DNA of 64,000 nt from Kluyvera sp046569695 (GTDB taxonomy: Bacteria > Pseudomonadota > Gammaproteobacteria > Enterobacterales > Enterobacteriaceae): contig NZ_JBKHUI010000002.1 of the NCBI RefSeq assembly GCF_046569695.1, positions 186,001 through 250,000 on the forward strand, in the 5' to 3' direction. Below the pieces are notes generated by a model. That model saw only the letters and a list, made by a program, of their open reading frames with translations. It was not told the origin of the DNA and made no database searches. Both the position numbers and the translations under genes were made by a program. The number at the start of each line of letters is the position of its first letter. Within the stretch, counting starts at the first letter, position 1. Positions 8,109 to 17,636 of the stretch are shown here, one piece after another.

Positions 8109-9011
8109 ATGCGAATCAATCTGGACGTACTGCTTATTCTTGATGCTCTTGAGAAACACGGGACCTTTGCCGCCGCTGCCGATTCGCTGTTTAAAACCCC
8201 CGCCGCGCTTAGCTATATGATTCAAAAGCTGGAAAGCGATATGAACATTACGCTGCTCGACCGCTCTGGGCATCGGGCAAAATTCACCGATACCGGACGG
8301 ATGATGCTGGAAAAGGGCCGTCTGCTGCTCAATGCAGCAAAAGATCTGGAAAAACAGGCGATACAGTTGACCTCAGGCTGGGAAAAAGAGCTGGCGATTG
8401 CGCTGGACGACTCGTTTCCCTTTGCCGCGCTATTGCCGACGATCGACGCATTTTATGCGCTGAATAAACAGACGCGCCTCAACTTTACCCACCACACGCT
8501 GGCTGGTTCCTGGGAAGAGCTCACCCATAACGGCGCGGATATTATTCTTGGTGCGATTAACGAACCGCCAACCTCGGCGGCCTGGTCATATCGCATGCTC
8601 GGCACGCTGGATAACGTATTTGTCGTCGCCCCGAATCATCCACTCGCAACCGCATCAGAGGGCTTAACCAATGAGCAGCTCTGTTTACATCGGGCAGTGG
8701 TGATAAGCGATAGCGCACGGGTATGCCACCCCTTGCAGACCAACCTGATGGATGAACAGCCGCAGATTCGCGTCGATGATTTTCACAGCAAGGTAACGCT
8801 GCTTCGCGCCGGGATGGGCTGCGGGTTCCTACCCCGCCATATCGCCAGCCCGTGGCTGGCGGCAGGAGAACTGGTTGAGAAAACGGTAGATTCGTTTCGC
8901 CAGAAAGATGTTGCCTATATCGCCTGGCGCAACGGCAGCGACGGGCTTGCTCAGCGCTGGTGGCGTGAAACGCTGCTCGCCAGCGCTGAGATCCGCCGTC
9001 TCTATCAGTGA
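8109..9011 (+). CDS. LysR-family transcriptional regulator
   Basis: This is a 300-residue LysR-type regulator. An N-terminal winged helix-turn-helix (about 1-60; LEKHGTFAAAADSLFKTPAALSY) is followed by a substrate-binding domain of the periplasmic-binding-protein fold. It is divergent from the YcaC-like/ABM/amidohydrolase unit, the classic layout for a LysR controlling its neighbour in response to a pathway compound. The inducer is unknown. Its 3' end is close to malZ, which converges on it and has an unrelated role. Confidence 0.9.
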   Translation: MRINLDVLLILDALEKHGTFAAAADSLFKTPAALSYMIQKLESDMNITLLDRSGHRAKFTDTGRMMLEKGRLLLNAAKDLEKQAIQLTSGWEKELAIALDDSFPFAALLPTIDAFYALNKQTRLNFTHHTLAGSWEELTHNGADIILGAINEPPTSAAWSYRMLGTLDNVFVVAPNHPLATASEGLTNEQLCLHRAVVISDSARVCHPLQTNLMDEQPQIRVDDFHSKVTLLRAGMGCGFLPRHIASPWLAAGELVEKTVDSFRQKDVAYIAWRNGSDGLAQRWWRETLLASAEIRRLYQ

Positions 9012-10822
9012 CCGGTCCACACCGACGCGGAGATGGCCGGTAGCGCTAGCGTCTCGCCCGCAAGCTCCGCCTCACCTTCGCGACGCTGCCAGCCTGAAAC
9101 GTCCAGCAGCGGCGAATCCGGCAGCGTCACGTTGCAGGCTTCCCCGCGGTTAATCGCTACCAGCACACGCTCTGCGCCAAGCACGCGCAGGAACACTACA
9201 ACGTCTCCCGCCGCATAGAGCACCTGGCAAGCGCCAAGGCGCAGCGCTGGCGTCGCTTTGCGCAATGCGGCTAAACGTTGGTAGAGCGCCAGCAGATTTT
9301 TATCCTGCTTGCTTTCATCCCACGGGAACGGCTTGCGGCAGAACGGGTCGTTATCGCCGTCCAGCCCCACTTCATCGCCGTAGTAAATACAAGGCACGCC
9401 AGGCCAGCTAAACAGCCAGACCACCGCCAGCGGCAGACGCGCGACATCACGACCCAGCAGCGATTTGAAACGCGCCGTATCATGACTATCAAGCTGGTTA
9501 AACATGCGCAGCTGCTGCTGATGCGACAGCCCGGCACGGTAATCTTCCATCCACGCGATGCAGGTCTGCGCATCAATTTTCTGCGGGTCGTAGGAGATAT
9601 CGGTATTGGCGAGGAAGCCCCACAGCGGGAAGGTAAAGCCACGGTAGTTCATCGCCGCATCTTCCGCATCCTGCTGCAACCACTGGCGCGCATCACCAAA
9701 ATGTTCGCCAAGTACGTAGGCGTCCGATCGCGTGGCTTTCGCCGCCTGGGTTATCGCCGCAACGTGCTGCAAGTTGTTTTTCGCACCGCCCGATTCGCCG
9801 AGCATATGCACCACATCCAGTCGCCAGCCGTCCATATTCCACGGCGCTTTCAACCAGTGACGAACGATGCTGTCTTCGCCTCGGTAGATTTCGTCAATCA
9901 GCGCCTGAGACTGGTAATCCAGCTTCGGCAGGCTGGCGTAGCCCAGCCAGTCGAGCGCTTTCCCCTCAACCGAGAAGCTGTAGTGGTCGCGCCATGGTGA
10001 ATCGGGGTGATAGCAGGCTCCGCTCGTCGTGCGGCTATGGCGGTCAAACCAGGCATGGGTATCGCCGCTGTGGTTAAACACGCCGTCGAGGACGAGGCGC
10101 ATTCCTTCGCGCTGGGTGTTTTGCCGCAGGCGCAGCAGCGCGTCGTTGCCGCCGAACCGCGGGTCGACCTGACGATAATCTTCAGTGTCGTACTTGTGTA
10201 CGCTTGGCGCGGTAAACACCGGATTCAGGTACAGCGCGGTCACCCCAAGCGCTTTCAGGTAGGGCAGCTTTTCGCTGATACCGTCCAGATCGCCGCCGTA
10301 AAAGGTCGAGCCGCCTGCTTCAGCGGTAAGCGGTTCATCCCAGTCGCGCAGAATGATGTCGTGACCGGCCGCGTGATGATGGTAGACGTTGTCCTGCTGG
10401 TCGCTGCGCGTCGGGCTGCGGGCAAAACGGTCCGGGAAAATCTGATAGAAAACCTGTTCGGTCACCCACTGCGGGCCTGCATCCGGGCTATCAAAGGCGA
10501 AAAGCTCCAGCTTGGCTGGCGGAAAGGCGCTAAAGCCTTTTGGCGAAAACCACTGCTGGCGGTCATCCCACAGCAGTTTAAAGGCGTAGCGGCGGCGCGG
10601 CTGGCCCTCAAGCAGGCTAATTTCCGCGCGCCACTGCACAATATTATGGCTCGGCGCTTTGCCGCTGCGGCGCATCGGCACCGCCATCTCTTCGTTATCC
10701 ACTTCCGAGCGCATCGTCACCCGCTGCGGCAGGTCATCGCCACGTAGCCACAGCGTGATAATGAGTTTGTCCTGCTGCTGTTTAATAAAGGGAGCAACAG
10801 GAAGGTGCCAGGCGTTCAACAT
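9005..10822 (-). CDS. malZ: Maltodextrin glucosidase
   Basis: MalZ is a cytoplasmic glycoside hydrolase family 13 enzyme that removes glucose from the reducing end of maltodextrins. It has 605 residues, colinear with E. coli MalZ. The family regions DGVFNHSG, GWRLDVVHMLGE (nucleophile Asp), GEHFGD (acid/base Glu) and NQLDSHDTAR are visible. The second of two tandem ATGs (10822) is chosen because it is better spaced from GGGGAT and matches MLNAWHLPV. Its end overlaps the LysR gene end by a few bases, tail to tail. Confidence 0.96.
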   Translation of the reverse strand: MLNAWHLPVAPFIKQQQDKLIITLWLRGDDLPQRVTMRSEVDNEEMAVPMRRSGKAPSHNIVQWRAEISLLEGQPRRRYAFKLLWDDRQQWFSPKGFSAFPPAKLELFAFDSPDAGPQWVTEQVFYQIFPDRFARSPTRSDQQDNVYHHHAAGHDIILRDWDEPLTAEAGGSTFYGGDLDGISEKLPYLKALGVTALYLNPVFTAPSVHKYDTEDYRQVDPRFGGNDALLRLRQNTQREGMRLVLDGVFNHSGDTHAWFDRHSRTTSGACYHPDSPWRDHYSFSVEGKALDWLGYASLPKLDYQSQALIDEIYRGEDSIVRHWLKAPWNMDGWRLDVVHMLGESGGAKNNLQHVAAITQAAKATRSDAYVLGEHFGDARQWLQQDAEDAAMNYRGFTFPLWGFLANTDISYDPQKIDAQTCIAWMEDYRAGLSHQQQLRMFNQLDSHDTARFKSLLGRDVARLPLAVVWLFSWPGVPCIYYGDEVGLDGDNDPFCRKPFPWDESKQDKNLLALYQRLAALRKATPALRLGACQVLYAAGDVVVFLRVLGAERVLVAINRGEACNVTLPDSPLLDVSGWQRREGEAELAGETLALPAISASVWTGH

Positions 10823-10942
10823 CATCTATCCCCTATCCTCAAAGTGAGCCCACCTTGCCATACGACTATTGCACCCTGCTCATCTTTTGTATTTTTTTGT
10901 AGGGAGGAGGACGGGGGCGGAGAATGGAGGGTCAAAAACGTT

Positions 10943-11013
10943 GTAACCCGGCCGAACGATGCAACGCAGGGAAAGCCCCGGAGTCGGTGCTAGCGCACCT
11001 CGTCCGGGCTACG
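10943..11013. repeat. Palindromic intergenic repeat (GTAGCCCGG type)
   Basis: Outer arms GTAACCCGG and CCGGGCTAC bound a GC-rich imperfect palindrome in the proY-malZ gap. The same arm type recurs at 38895, 52834 and 56850 in this window. Confidence 0.6.
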
Positions 11014-11025
11014 TGATAGAGGAGA

Positions 11026-12378
11026 TTACTTGCTGCGACGGGTTTTAAATGCCCAGCCGACTAACAGCAGCAGGATCCACGCAAAGCCCACGTACAGAGA
11101 AATGCGGGTATCCGGGTGGTAACCAATCAGCGCGATAATAAAGACCAGGAAGACGATACCGACAATAGTCGTCGCCACGCCGCCAGGCACTTTAAACTTC
11201 AGCGCTTTGATTTCATCAGCCGACAGGCGGCGACGGAAAGCTACCTGCGAGAGCAGGATCATAATCCACACCCACACGGTGGCGAAGGTCGCCAGCGACG
11301 CAATCACCAGGAAGACGTTTTCCGGCATGATGTAGTTGAGGTACACCGCAAACAGCAGCGCGATGGTCATCACCATCACCGTCACCCACGGAATACCGCG
11401 ACGGGAGGTTTTCGCGAACACCTTCGGCGCGCTGCCCTGCTCAGCCATACCGTGCAGCATACGACCCACGCCGAATACATCGGAGTTAATCGCCGACAGC
11501 GACGCGGTCAGTACCACAAAGTTGAGGATGCTGGCTGCGAAGGTGATCCCCAGATGCTGGAAGGTCATCACAAACGGGCTACCGTTAGTGCCGACCTGGT
11601 TCCACGGGTAAATGGACATAATGACGAACAGCGTACCTACGTAGAACACCAGAATTCGCATCGGCACGGAGTTGATCGCGCGTGGAATAGAGGTCTGCGG
11701 GTCTTTCGCTTCACCAGCGGTAATACCGATAATCTCGATACCGCCGTAGGCGAACATCACCATCTGTAGCGACATCACCATACCGAGCCAGCCGTTACTG
11801 AAGAATCCGCCGTTGCTCCACAGGTTATGAATCCCCGTTGGCTGCCCGCCGTTACCAATACCCCAGATAATGATGCCAAAACCGGCGACAATCATGATGA
11901 TAATGGTGGCGACTTTGAAGAACGAGAACCAGAACTCCAGTTCACCGAACACCTTCACGCTCATCAGGTTGATGGCGCAGATAATCAGCACCACGCTGAG
12001 CACCCATATCCAGTGTGGTACCGCCGGGAACCAGACGCCCATGTAGATACCGAAGGCGGTGACGTCAGCTATCGCCACAATCAGGATCTCAAAGCAGTAG
12101 GTCCAGCCGGTGATGTAGCCCGCCAGCGGACCCAGGTTATCCTGCGCGTAGCGAGAGAAGGAGCTTGCAGAAGGGTTGTGCACGGACATTTCGCCCAGCG
12201 CACGCATGATGATATACGCGGCAACGCCGCCAATAATATAGGCCAGCAGAACGCTAGGCCCAGCCATCTTAATCGCATCGGCAGAGCCGTAGAACAGCCC
12301 CGTACCAATGGCCGATCCGAGGGCCATAAAGCGAATGTGTCGGGTGCTTAACCCGCGCTTCAGCTTGTTGTTTTCCAT
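11026..12378 (-). CDS. proY: Proline-specific permease ProY (cryptic in E. coli)
   Basis: This is an amino-acid permease of the APC superfamily (amino acid transporter family) with 12 hydrophobic segments in 450 residues. It is very close to E. coli ProY from NKLKRGLSTRHIRFMALG onward. The start at 12378 (MENNKLKRG) aligns with the E. coli start; the open frame extends upstream through the brnQ terminator and so is not all coding. In E. coli and Salmonella this transporter carries proline only when over-expressed. It follows brnQ, but the terminator at 12451-12482 separates them. Confidence 0.94.
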   Translation of the reverse strand: MENNKLKRGLSTRHIRFMALGSAIGTGLFYGSADAIKMAGPSVLLAYIIGGVAAYIIMRALGEMSVHNPSASSFSRYAQDNLGPLAGYITGWTYCFEILIVAIADVTAFGIYMGVWFPAVPHWIWVLSVVLIICAINLMSVKVFGELEFWFSFFKVATIIIMIVAGFGIIIWGIGNGGQPTGIHNLWSNGGFFSNGWLGMVMSLQMVMFAYGGIEIIGITAGEAKDPQTSIPRAINSVPMRILVFYVGTLFVIMSIYPWNQVGTNGSPFVMTFQHLGITFAASILNFVVLTASLSAINSDVFGVGRMLHGMAEQGSAPKVFAKTSRRGIPWVTVMVMTIALLFAVYLNYIMPENVFLVIASLATFATVWVWIMILLSQVAFRRRLSADEIKALKFKVPGGVATTIVGIVFLVFIIALIGYHPDTRISLYVGFAWILLLLVGWAFKTRRSK

Positions 12379-12450
12379 CGTTTCCAGTGCCATGTCATAC
12401 CCATCATCATCGCGCCGCAACGCGAACGACTTAGGTGAAAGTACCCAAAA

Positions 12451-12482
12451 TAAAAAACCACGGAACATCACGTTCCGTGGTT
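12451..12482 (-). terminator. Rho-independent terminator of brnQ
   Basis: An 11-bp perfect stem AACCACGGAAC / GTTCCGTGGTT with a 5-base loop is followed on the minus strand by a run of Ts (complement of 12452-12457), 25 bases after the brnQ stop. Confidence 0.88.
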
Positions 12483-12506
12483 AAAACACCTTGATGCAAA
12501 CGCCGA

Positions 12507-13826
12507 TTAGTGGGCGCTTGATGTCACCTGACGACCTGCTGTACGGTCCCAGATAATCGCCAGAACCGCCATCACAACCGTCGGCATCAGCCATGCAAGG
12601 CCTTGCTCGGCCATCGGTAAACGGGCAGTCCACGCTGGCAGCACATCCGCAAAGGCAGAGGCTTTGATGCCGTCAAGGATACCAAATACCAGGCTGATAA
12701 ACATCGGTGGTGCAATAACGCGGCCCGAATTATGCCACCAATTGCGGGTAAAACTCAGCACTACGAGTGCGATACATGGCGGATAAATCGCGGTCAGCAC
12801 CGGAATAGAGATTTGAATCAGGTGGCTCAGCCCCAGATTCGACACCGCCATGGAGAACAGACCGAGGATAAACACCAGCGTGCGGTAAGAGAACGGCAGA
12901 TACTGCGCGAAGAACTCAGCACAAGCACAGGTCAGGCCCACCGCGGTTACCAGACAGGCGATGAAGATTAAGGCCGCCAGCATAAAGCTGCCCGCACCGC
13001 CGAAGGTGTGCTGTACATAGGCATGCAGAATAGCGGCACCGTTGGCGTTCTGATCGACCAGCGTCGCGCTGTCGGAGCCCAGACGGAACAGCGCCAGGTA
13101 CAGCAGCGTCAGGCCGATACCGGCCATCAAGCCAGCCCAGATGGTATAGCGGGTCAGCAGACGTGCTTCGGTCACACCGCGGGAACGCGCGGCGTTTACG
13201 ATAACGATACCAAACACCATTGCGCCCAGCGTATCCATGGTCAGGTAGCCGTTAACGAAGCCGTTGGAGAACGCAGCGGTTTCATAGGCTTCCATCGCGT
13301 GGCTAATTGGGCCAGCCGGCCACATCACGGCGGCAACGGACAGCACAATCAGCGCCAGGATTTTCAGCGGCGCCAGGAAGTTACCCACGGTATCCAGCAG
13401 TTTACCCGGATAGAGCGACACCAGAATCACCAGCGCGAAATAGATAACGCTGTAGATGAACAGCGGCAGTTCACCGCTGCCAGTCAGCGGCGCGATACCG
13501 ATTTCAAACGAGACGGTCGCGGTACGCGGGGTCGCAAACAGCGGACCTACCGCGAGGTAGCAGACGGTAGCAAGCAATACGCCCGCCACTTTACCAATTG
13601 GCGTGCTCAGGCTATCTACACCGCCGCCCACTTTTGCCAGCGCGACTACGGTCAGTACCGGAAGACCAACGGCGGTAATCAGGAAGCCGATAGCGGCAGT
13701 CCAGACGTGAGGACCGGCCTGCAAACCAACCATAGGAGGGAAAATGATGTTGCCTGCGCCAACGAACAACGCAAAGGTCATAAAGCCCAGAGCGATGATG
13801 TCACGCGATTTCAATTGATGGGTCAT
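12507..13826 (-). CDS. brnQ: Branched-chain amino acid:cation symporter
   Basis: BrnQ imports leucine, isoleucine and valine with a cation (LIVCS family). The 439-residue product has about 12 hydrophobic segments and the family N-terminus MTHQLKSRDIIALGFMTFAL followed by GAGNIIFPP. Length and sequence match E. coli BrnQ. It lies between phoR and proY on the minus strand as in E. coli, and its own terminator follows. The long gap upstream indicates its own promoter. Confidence 0.96.
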   Translation of the reverse strand: MTHQLKSRDIIALGFMTFALFVGAGNIIFPPMVGLQAGPHVWTAAIGFLITAVGLPVLTVVALAKVGGGVDSLSTPIGKVAGVLLATVCYLAVGPLFATPRTATVSFEIGIAPLTGSGELPLFIYSVIYFALVILVSLYPGKLLDTVGNFLAPLKILALIVLSVAAVMWPAGPISHAMEAYETAAFSNGFVNGYLTMDTLGAMVFGIVIVNAARSRGVTEARLLTRYTIWAGLMAGIGLTLLYLALFRLGSDSATLVDQNANGAAILHAYVQHTFGGAGSFMLAALIFIACLVTAVGLTCACAEFFAQYLPFSYRTLVFILGLFSMAVSNLGLSHLIQISIPVLTAIYPPCIALVVLSFTRNWWHNSGRVIAPPMFISLVFGILDGIKASAFADVLPAWTARLPMAEQGLAWLMPTVVMAVLAIIWDRTAGRQVTSSAH

Positions 13827-13996
13827 ATGTAACTACTGCCTGTGGATGTGGTGTTGTAAAACAAATTTATCGTGTCGGCCCCTGTGGAATGATGCAGAGG
13901 AAACCAACAACAAACTCAGCGGGATATGCTCCCTTCGCGGCGTAGAGAAGAATAGTTTTTTGATTTACCGCGAATATACAGTCTGTTTACGACTGC

Positions 13997-14104
13997 ATGG
14001 GGGCCAATTTAAACGCTTATAACGTTTTAAAGCAACACGGGATCGCAAAACCAGATGATTATATCGATAGTGAAAAATTAACCAGACTTATTAACTGGAT
14101 TTAA
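13997..14104 (+). CDS. Possible 35-residue small protein
   Basis: A plus-strand ATG frame begins MGANLNAYNVLKQHGIAK and ends LTRLINWI. Its composition is protein-like rather than random, and it is antisense to neither neighbour, lying in the gap between brnQ and phoR. No Shine-Dalgarno sequence precedes the ATG (upstream bases TTACGACTGC), and the frame is open for only 11 codons before it. It could be a small gene, the tail of a lost gene or chance. No family was recognised. Confidence 0.25.
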   Translation: MGANLNAYNVLKQHGIAKPDDYIDSEKLTRLINWI

Positions 14105-14177
14105 GAAAAACATCCGGCTTATCATGCGAACAAAAAATAATCAGACGTTCGATAATCAGGCGACGTTAACTTGACTG

Positions 14178-14209
14178 CAAAGCAAACAGACCAGCCGAGG
14201 CTGGTCTGT
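14178..14209 (-). terminator. Probable terminator of phoBR
   Basis: An 11-bp perfect stem ACAGACCAGCC / GGCTGGTCTGT with a 2-base spacer lies 27 bases beyond the phoR stop. On the minus strand it is followed by TTGCTTTGC, which is only moderately T-rich. Confidence 0.6.
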
Positions 14210-14235
14210 GGAAAGTTAAGCTGACAAGCGCGAAA

Positions 14236-15531
14236 TTACTCGCTATTTCTGGCAATTAAACGTTCCGGCAGCAGGAAACTGAAACACGAACCTTTGCCCA
14301 GCGTGCTGGTAATATCCAGCCGGCTGTCGTGATGATTAACCGCATGTTTAACAATTGCCAGCCCCAAACCGCTGCCGCCGGTCTGCCGCGAACGCGCTTT
14401 ATCAACGCGATAAAAACGCTCGGTCAGCCTTGGCAGGTGCTCAGGCGCAATACCCGGACCATTATCCTCTACGCTGAACAACGCTCCGTGCGGTGCGCGC
14501 TGCCAGCGTACGGTAATCAACGTGCCTTCCGGGGTATGATTTACCGCGTTATAGACCAGGTTCGACATCGCGCTTCGCAGTTGTTCTTCGTTACCCAGCG
14601 CTTTTAGCGTCTCATCAATCTCAAAGTGGAACTGGTGCTTATGCTGGCTGAGCGTCTGCGCCTCGCGCTCCACCACCTTCAGCATCATCGGCACATCAAT
14701 CTTCTCGTTCAGCGCCAGCGTCGGTGAAGCCTCGATTTTAGAGAGCGTCAGCAGCTGTCGCACCAGCCCTTCCATCCGCTGCGTTTGCTCACGCATGGTG
14801 TGGAGCGCTTTCTCACGCACATTCCCTTCCAGCACCTGCTCCTGCATCATCTCCAGGTAGCCCTGCAGCACGGTCAACGGCGTGCGCAACTCATGGCTAA
14901 CGTTGGCGAAGAAGTTCCGCCGCGCTCCTTCCAGCTGATGCATCTGCGTAACGTCGCGCGCCACCATCAGCAGCTGACGGTCGGTGTACGGCATCACCCG
15001 GATCTCCAGATGGCGACCGCTGTTCAGCACCAGATGTAACGGCTTTAAGAAATCGCGCTTTTTGAGGTGTTGGGTAAATTCGGGGTAACGCAGCAGGTTG
15101 AGGATGTTCTGCCCGCTATCGTCGGGCCAGCGAAGCCCCAGCAGCTGCTGGGCCAGACCATTACACCAGAAAATGGCCCCCTCTTCGGTGGTAAGCACCA
15201 CCGCATCCGGCAACGACTCAGCGCCGCTCCGAAAGCGCTTAATCAGATTACCCAGCTCGCGGCGGCGTTTTTTATTACGCAGCTGCATCTGGTTGAGCCC
15301 ATAGAGCAAGGGCTCCCAGCTGCCGCGCCCCGGCGGAGGGGTCATACTTCGGTCGACCCAAAGCCACCAGGAGAGTCGCAGTAAATTCCAGAAATGCCAG
15401 ATGAGCAGTCCGGTCACCGCCGCCAGTAAAAACCACGGCAGATAACCAAAAATCAGTCCCAGTATCGCGGCAGGGAGACAGCATAACAGCAGCTCCAGCA
15501 CCAGCCTTTTCCATGACAGCCGTTCCAGCAC
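14236..15531 (-). CDS. phoR: Phosphate regulon sensor histidine kinase
   Basis: PhoR is the membrane kinase/phosphatase that controls PhoB according to Pst-transported phosphate. In 431 residues it shows two N-terminal hydrophobic helices (about 10-50), a PAS domain (about 95-195) and the HisKA helix with phospho-acceptor His213 in VSHELRTPL. The HATPase domain has DNGPGI and GGSGLGLAIV. It is co-transcribed after phoB with a 21-bp gap, so it is controlled by the Pho box upstream of phoB. Length and histidine position match E. coli PhoR. Confidence 0.97.
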   Translation of the reverse strand: MLERLSWKRLVLELLLCCLPAAILGLIFGYLPWFLLAAVTGLLIWHFWNLLRLSWWLWVDRSMTPPPGRGSWEPLLYGLNQMQLRNKKRRRELGNLIKRFRSGAESLPDAVVLTTEEGAIFWCNGLAQQLLGLRWPDDSGQNILNLLRYPEFTQHLKKRDFLKPLHLVLNSGRHLEIRVMPYTDRQLLMVARDVTQMHQLEGARRNFFANVSHELRTPLTVLQGYLEMMQEQVLEGNVREKALHTMREQTQRMEGLVRQLLTLSKIEASPTLALNEKIDVPMMLKVVEREAQTLSQHKHQFHFEIDETLKALGNEEQLRSAMSNLVYNAVNHTPEGTLITVRWQRAPHGALFSVEDNGPGIAPEHLPRLTERFYRVDKARSRQTGGSGLGLAIVKHAVNHHDSRLDITSTLGKGSCFSFLLPERLIARNSE

Positions 15532-15552
15532 GCGTCACACTCCTGTCAAAAA

Positions 15553-16242
15553 TTAGAAACGGGCAGAGAAACGATAACCCGTGCCGCGAACGGTTTGCAC
15601 CATGCGGTCATGACCACTGTGTTCCAGCGCCTTACGCAGACGACGAATATGCACGTCGACGGTACGGTCTTCAACATAAACGTTGGTTCCCCAGACGTGG
15701 TTCAGCAGCTGTTCGCGGCTATACACGCGCTCCGGGTGCGTCATAAAGAAATGCAGCAGCTTAAATTCGGTTGGCCCCATATCCAGCGGGTTTTCACCGG
15801 TCATCACGCGGTGAGAGGTCGGGTCAAGGCTCAGCCCCTGCATCTCAATGACCTCTTCCACCGCCATCGGCGAAATACGGCGCATCACCGCTTTAATACG
15901 GGCGACCAGCTCTTTTGGCGAGAACGGTTTGGTGATGTAATCGTCGGCGCCGGTTTCGAGGCCCCGCACGCGGTCTTCTTCTTCACCACGGGCGGTCAGC
16001 ATCACCACCGGAATGTCACGCGTCAGCGCTTCACGTTTGATATGCTTAATAAATTGCAGTCCCGAGCCGCCCGGTAACATCCAGTCGAGCAGAATAAGGT
16101 CGGGCCAGGGTTCATTCAGTTTGCTGATAGCGGTATCGTAATCTTCTGCTTCCACCGGCTGAAAACCATTTTGCTCCAGAACGAAACAGACCATCTCGCG
16201 GATTGGCGCTTCATCTTCAACGACCAGAATACGTCTTGCCAT
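15553..16242 (-). CDS. phoB: Phosphate regulon response regulator
   Basis: PhoB binds Pho boxes and activates phosphate-starvation genes when phosphorylated. The 229-residue protein has a receiver domain with Asp53 in LILLDWMLPGG and the acidic pair Glu9/Asp10. A C-terminal winged-helix domain ends RTVRGTGYRFSARF. It is the first gene of phoBR, and a two-unit Pho box lies about 50 bp upstream, so it autoregulates. phoA in this window is another target. Confidence 0.98.
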   Translation of the reverse strand: MARRILVVEDEAPIREMVCFVLEQNGFQPVEAEDYDTAISKLNEPWPDLILLDWMLPGGSGLQFIKHIKREALTRDIPVVMLTARGEEEDRVRGLETGADDYITKPFSPKELVARIKAVMRRISPMAVEEVIEMQGLSLDPTSHRVMTGENPLDMGPTEFKLLHFFMTHPERVYSREQLLNHVWGTNVYVEDRTVDVHIRRLRKALEHSGHDRMVQTVRGTGYRFSARF

Positions 16243-16292
16243 TATTTGCCCTGTTTTTAGACATCAGTATTATATACGGCGTCATTATGCGT

Positions 16293-16314
16293 CAGATTTA
16301 TGACAGATTTATGA
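16293..16314 (-). promoter_or_regulatory. Pho box upstream of phoB
   Basis: On the minus strand, two perfect 11-bp direct repeats TCATAAATCTG lie head to tail, followed by ACGC. This matches the known E. coli phoB Pho box almost base for base. Confidence 0.9.
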
Positions 16315-16433
16315 AAAACATGACCGTTAGATGATCGCGGTTTACCGTTTATGACACACGCAAAACGCGCTCATCGACCTCAACGTAGGCTGATGTTTAT
16401 AATCAACTTTACGCCACTTCTCACGGAACCGCT

Positions 16434-17636
16434 ATGCGCATCATCCACACTTCGGACTGGCACCTTGGCCAGAACTTCTACAGCAAAAGCCGCGCGGCTG
16501 AACACGACGCGTTCCTGAACTGGCTGCTCACCACCGCCGAACAGGAGCAGGTGGATGCCATTATTGTGGCGGGCGATATCTTCGATACCGGCTCCCCGCC
16601 AAGCTACGCGCGCGAACTGTACAACCGATTTGTGGTCAATTTGCAGCAGACCGGCTGCCATCTTGTGGTGCTGGCGGGCAACCACGACTCCGTGGCGACG
16701 CTAAATGAATCCCGCGATATTCTCTCATTTCTGAATACCACGGTAATCGCCAGCGCCGGCCATGAACCCTTTATTCTGAACCGCCGCGACGGTACGCCCG
16801 GCGCGGTGTTCTGCCCGGTGCCGTTCCTGCGCCCGCGCGACATTATTACCAGCCAGGCGGGGCTTTCCGGCGGCGAAAAAGTCCAGCAGGTGCTGGCGAG
16901 CATTACCGATTATTACCAACAGCAATACCAGCAGGCCTGCGAACTGCGCGGCGATGCCACGCTGCCGATTATCGCCAGCGGCCATCTGACCACCGTCGGG
17001 GCCAGCAAAAGTGACGCGGTACGCGACATTTATATTGGCACACTGGACGCGTTTCCGGCGCAACACTTCCCGCCCGCCGACTATATCGCGCTGGGCCACA
17101 TCCACCGGGCGCAGAAAATCGGCGGCAGCGAGCATATTCGCTACAGCGGTTCGCCTATCGCCCTCAGCTTTGATGAAACCGGCAAAGCCAAAAGCGTCAA
17201 TCTGGTGAGCTTCGCCGACGGCAAGCTTGCCGAGGTCACGCCGCTTACCGTGCCCGTAACTCAGCCGCTGGCGGTGATCAAGGGCGATTTTGACGCTATC
17301 AGCGCCCAGCTCGCCGAATGGCGCGATGCCGCCGCAGAGCCGAGCACCTGGGTGGATATTGAAATCACCAGCGACGAGTACCTGCATGATATTCAACGTA
17401 AAATTCAGCTTATCACCGACGATCTGCCGGTCGACGTGCTGCTGGTGCGCCGCAGTCGTGAACAGCGCCAGCGCATTCTGGCAAGCCTTGAGCGCGAAAC
17501 CTTGAGCGAGCTGAGCGTCGAAGAGGTATTTCAGCGTCGTCTGGCGCTGGAAACGCTGGAGGAGCCACAGCAGCAGCGCCTGCACGCGCTGTTTAATGAC
17601 ACGCTCCAGAGCCTTGGCGAGGAGGAACAACCATGA
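16434..17636 (+). CDS. sbcD: SbcCD nuclease, exonuclease subunit
   Basis: SbcD is the Mre11-type manganese nuclease that, with SbcC, cleaves hairpins and processes palindromic or protein-blocked DNA ends. Its phosphoesterase motifs are all present: DWHLG (residues 8-12), GDIFDTG, GNHDS (about 82) and GHIHRA. It has 400 residues, as in E. coli. It is divergent from phoB and overlaps sbcC by 4 bases (ATGA), so the two are translationally coupled. GGAACC just before ATG 16434 is the only ribosome-binding candidate. Confidence 0.97.
   Translation: MRIIHTSDWHLGQNFYSKSRAAEHDAFLNWLLTTAEQEQVDAIIVAGDIFDTGSPPSYARELYNRFVVNLQQTGCHLVVLAGNHDSVATLNESRDILSFLNTTVIASAGHEPFILNRRDGTPGAVFCPVPFLRPRDIITSQAGLSGGEKVQQVLASITDYYQQQYQQACELRGDATLPIIASGHLTTVGASKSDAVRDIYIGTLDAFPAQHFPPADYIALGHIHRAQKIGGSEHIRYSGSPIALSFDETGKAKSVNLVSFADGKLAEVTPLTVPVTQPLAVIKGDFDAISAQLAEWRDAAAEPSTWVDIEITSDEYLHDIQRKIQLITDDLPVDVLLVRRSREQRQRILASLERETLSELSVEEVFQRRLALETLEEPQQQRLHALFNDTLQSLGEEEQP

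Larger units (their letters stand above)
13827..14235. other. 409-bp brnQ-phoR intergenic region
   Basis: The region contains the brnQ promoter area near 13830-13990, a 35-codon plus-strand frame at 13997-14104 (listed separately) and the phoR terminator hairpin at 14186-14209. Nothing else recognisable was found; the middle is AT-rich compared with the flanking genes. Confidence 0.6.

Noticed and set aside
12379..12471. 31-codon N-terminal extension of ProY
   Set aside because: The extension would translate the brnQ terminator hairpin and is absent from E. coli ProY. The start at 12378 is preferred.
16380..16685. 101-codon minus-strand frame over sbcD
   Set aside because: It is antisense to the well-conserved sbcD start and matches no family, so it is a shadow frame.
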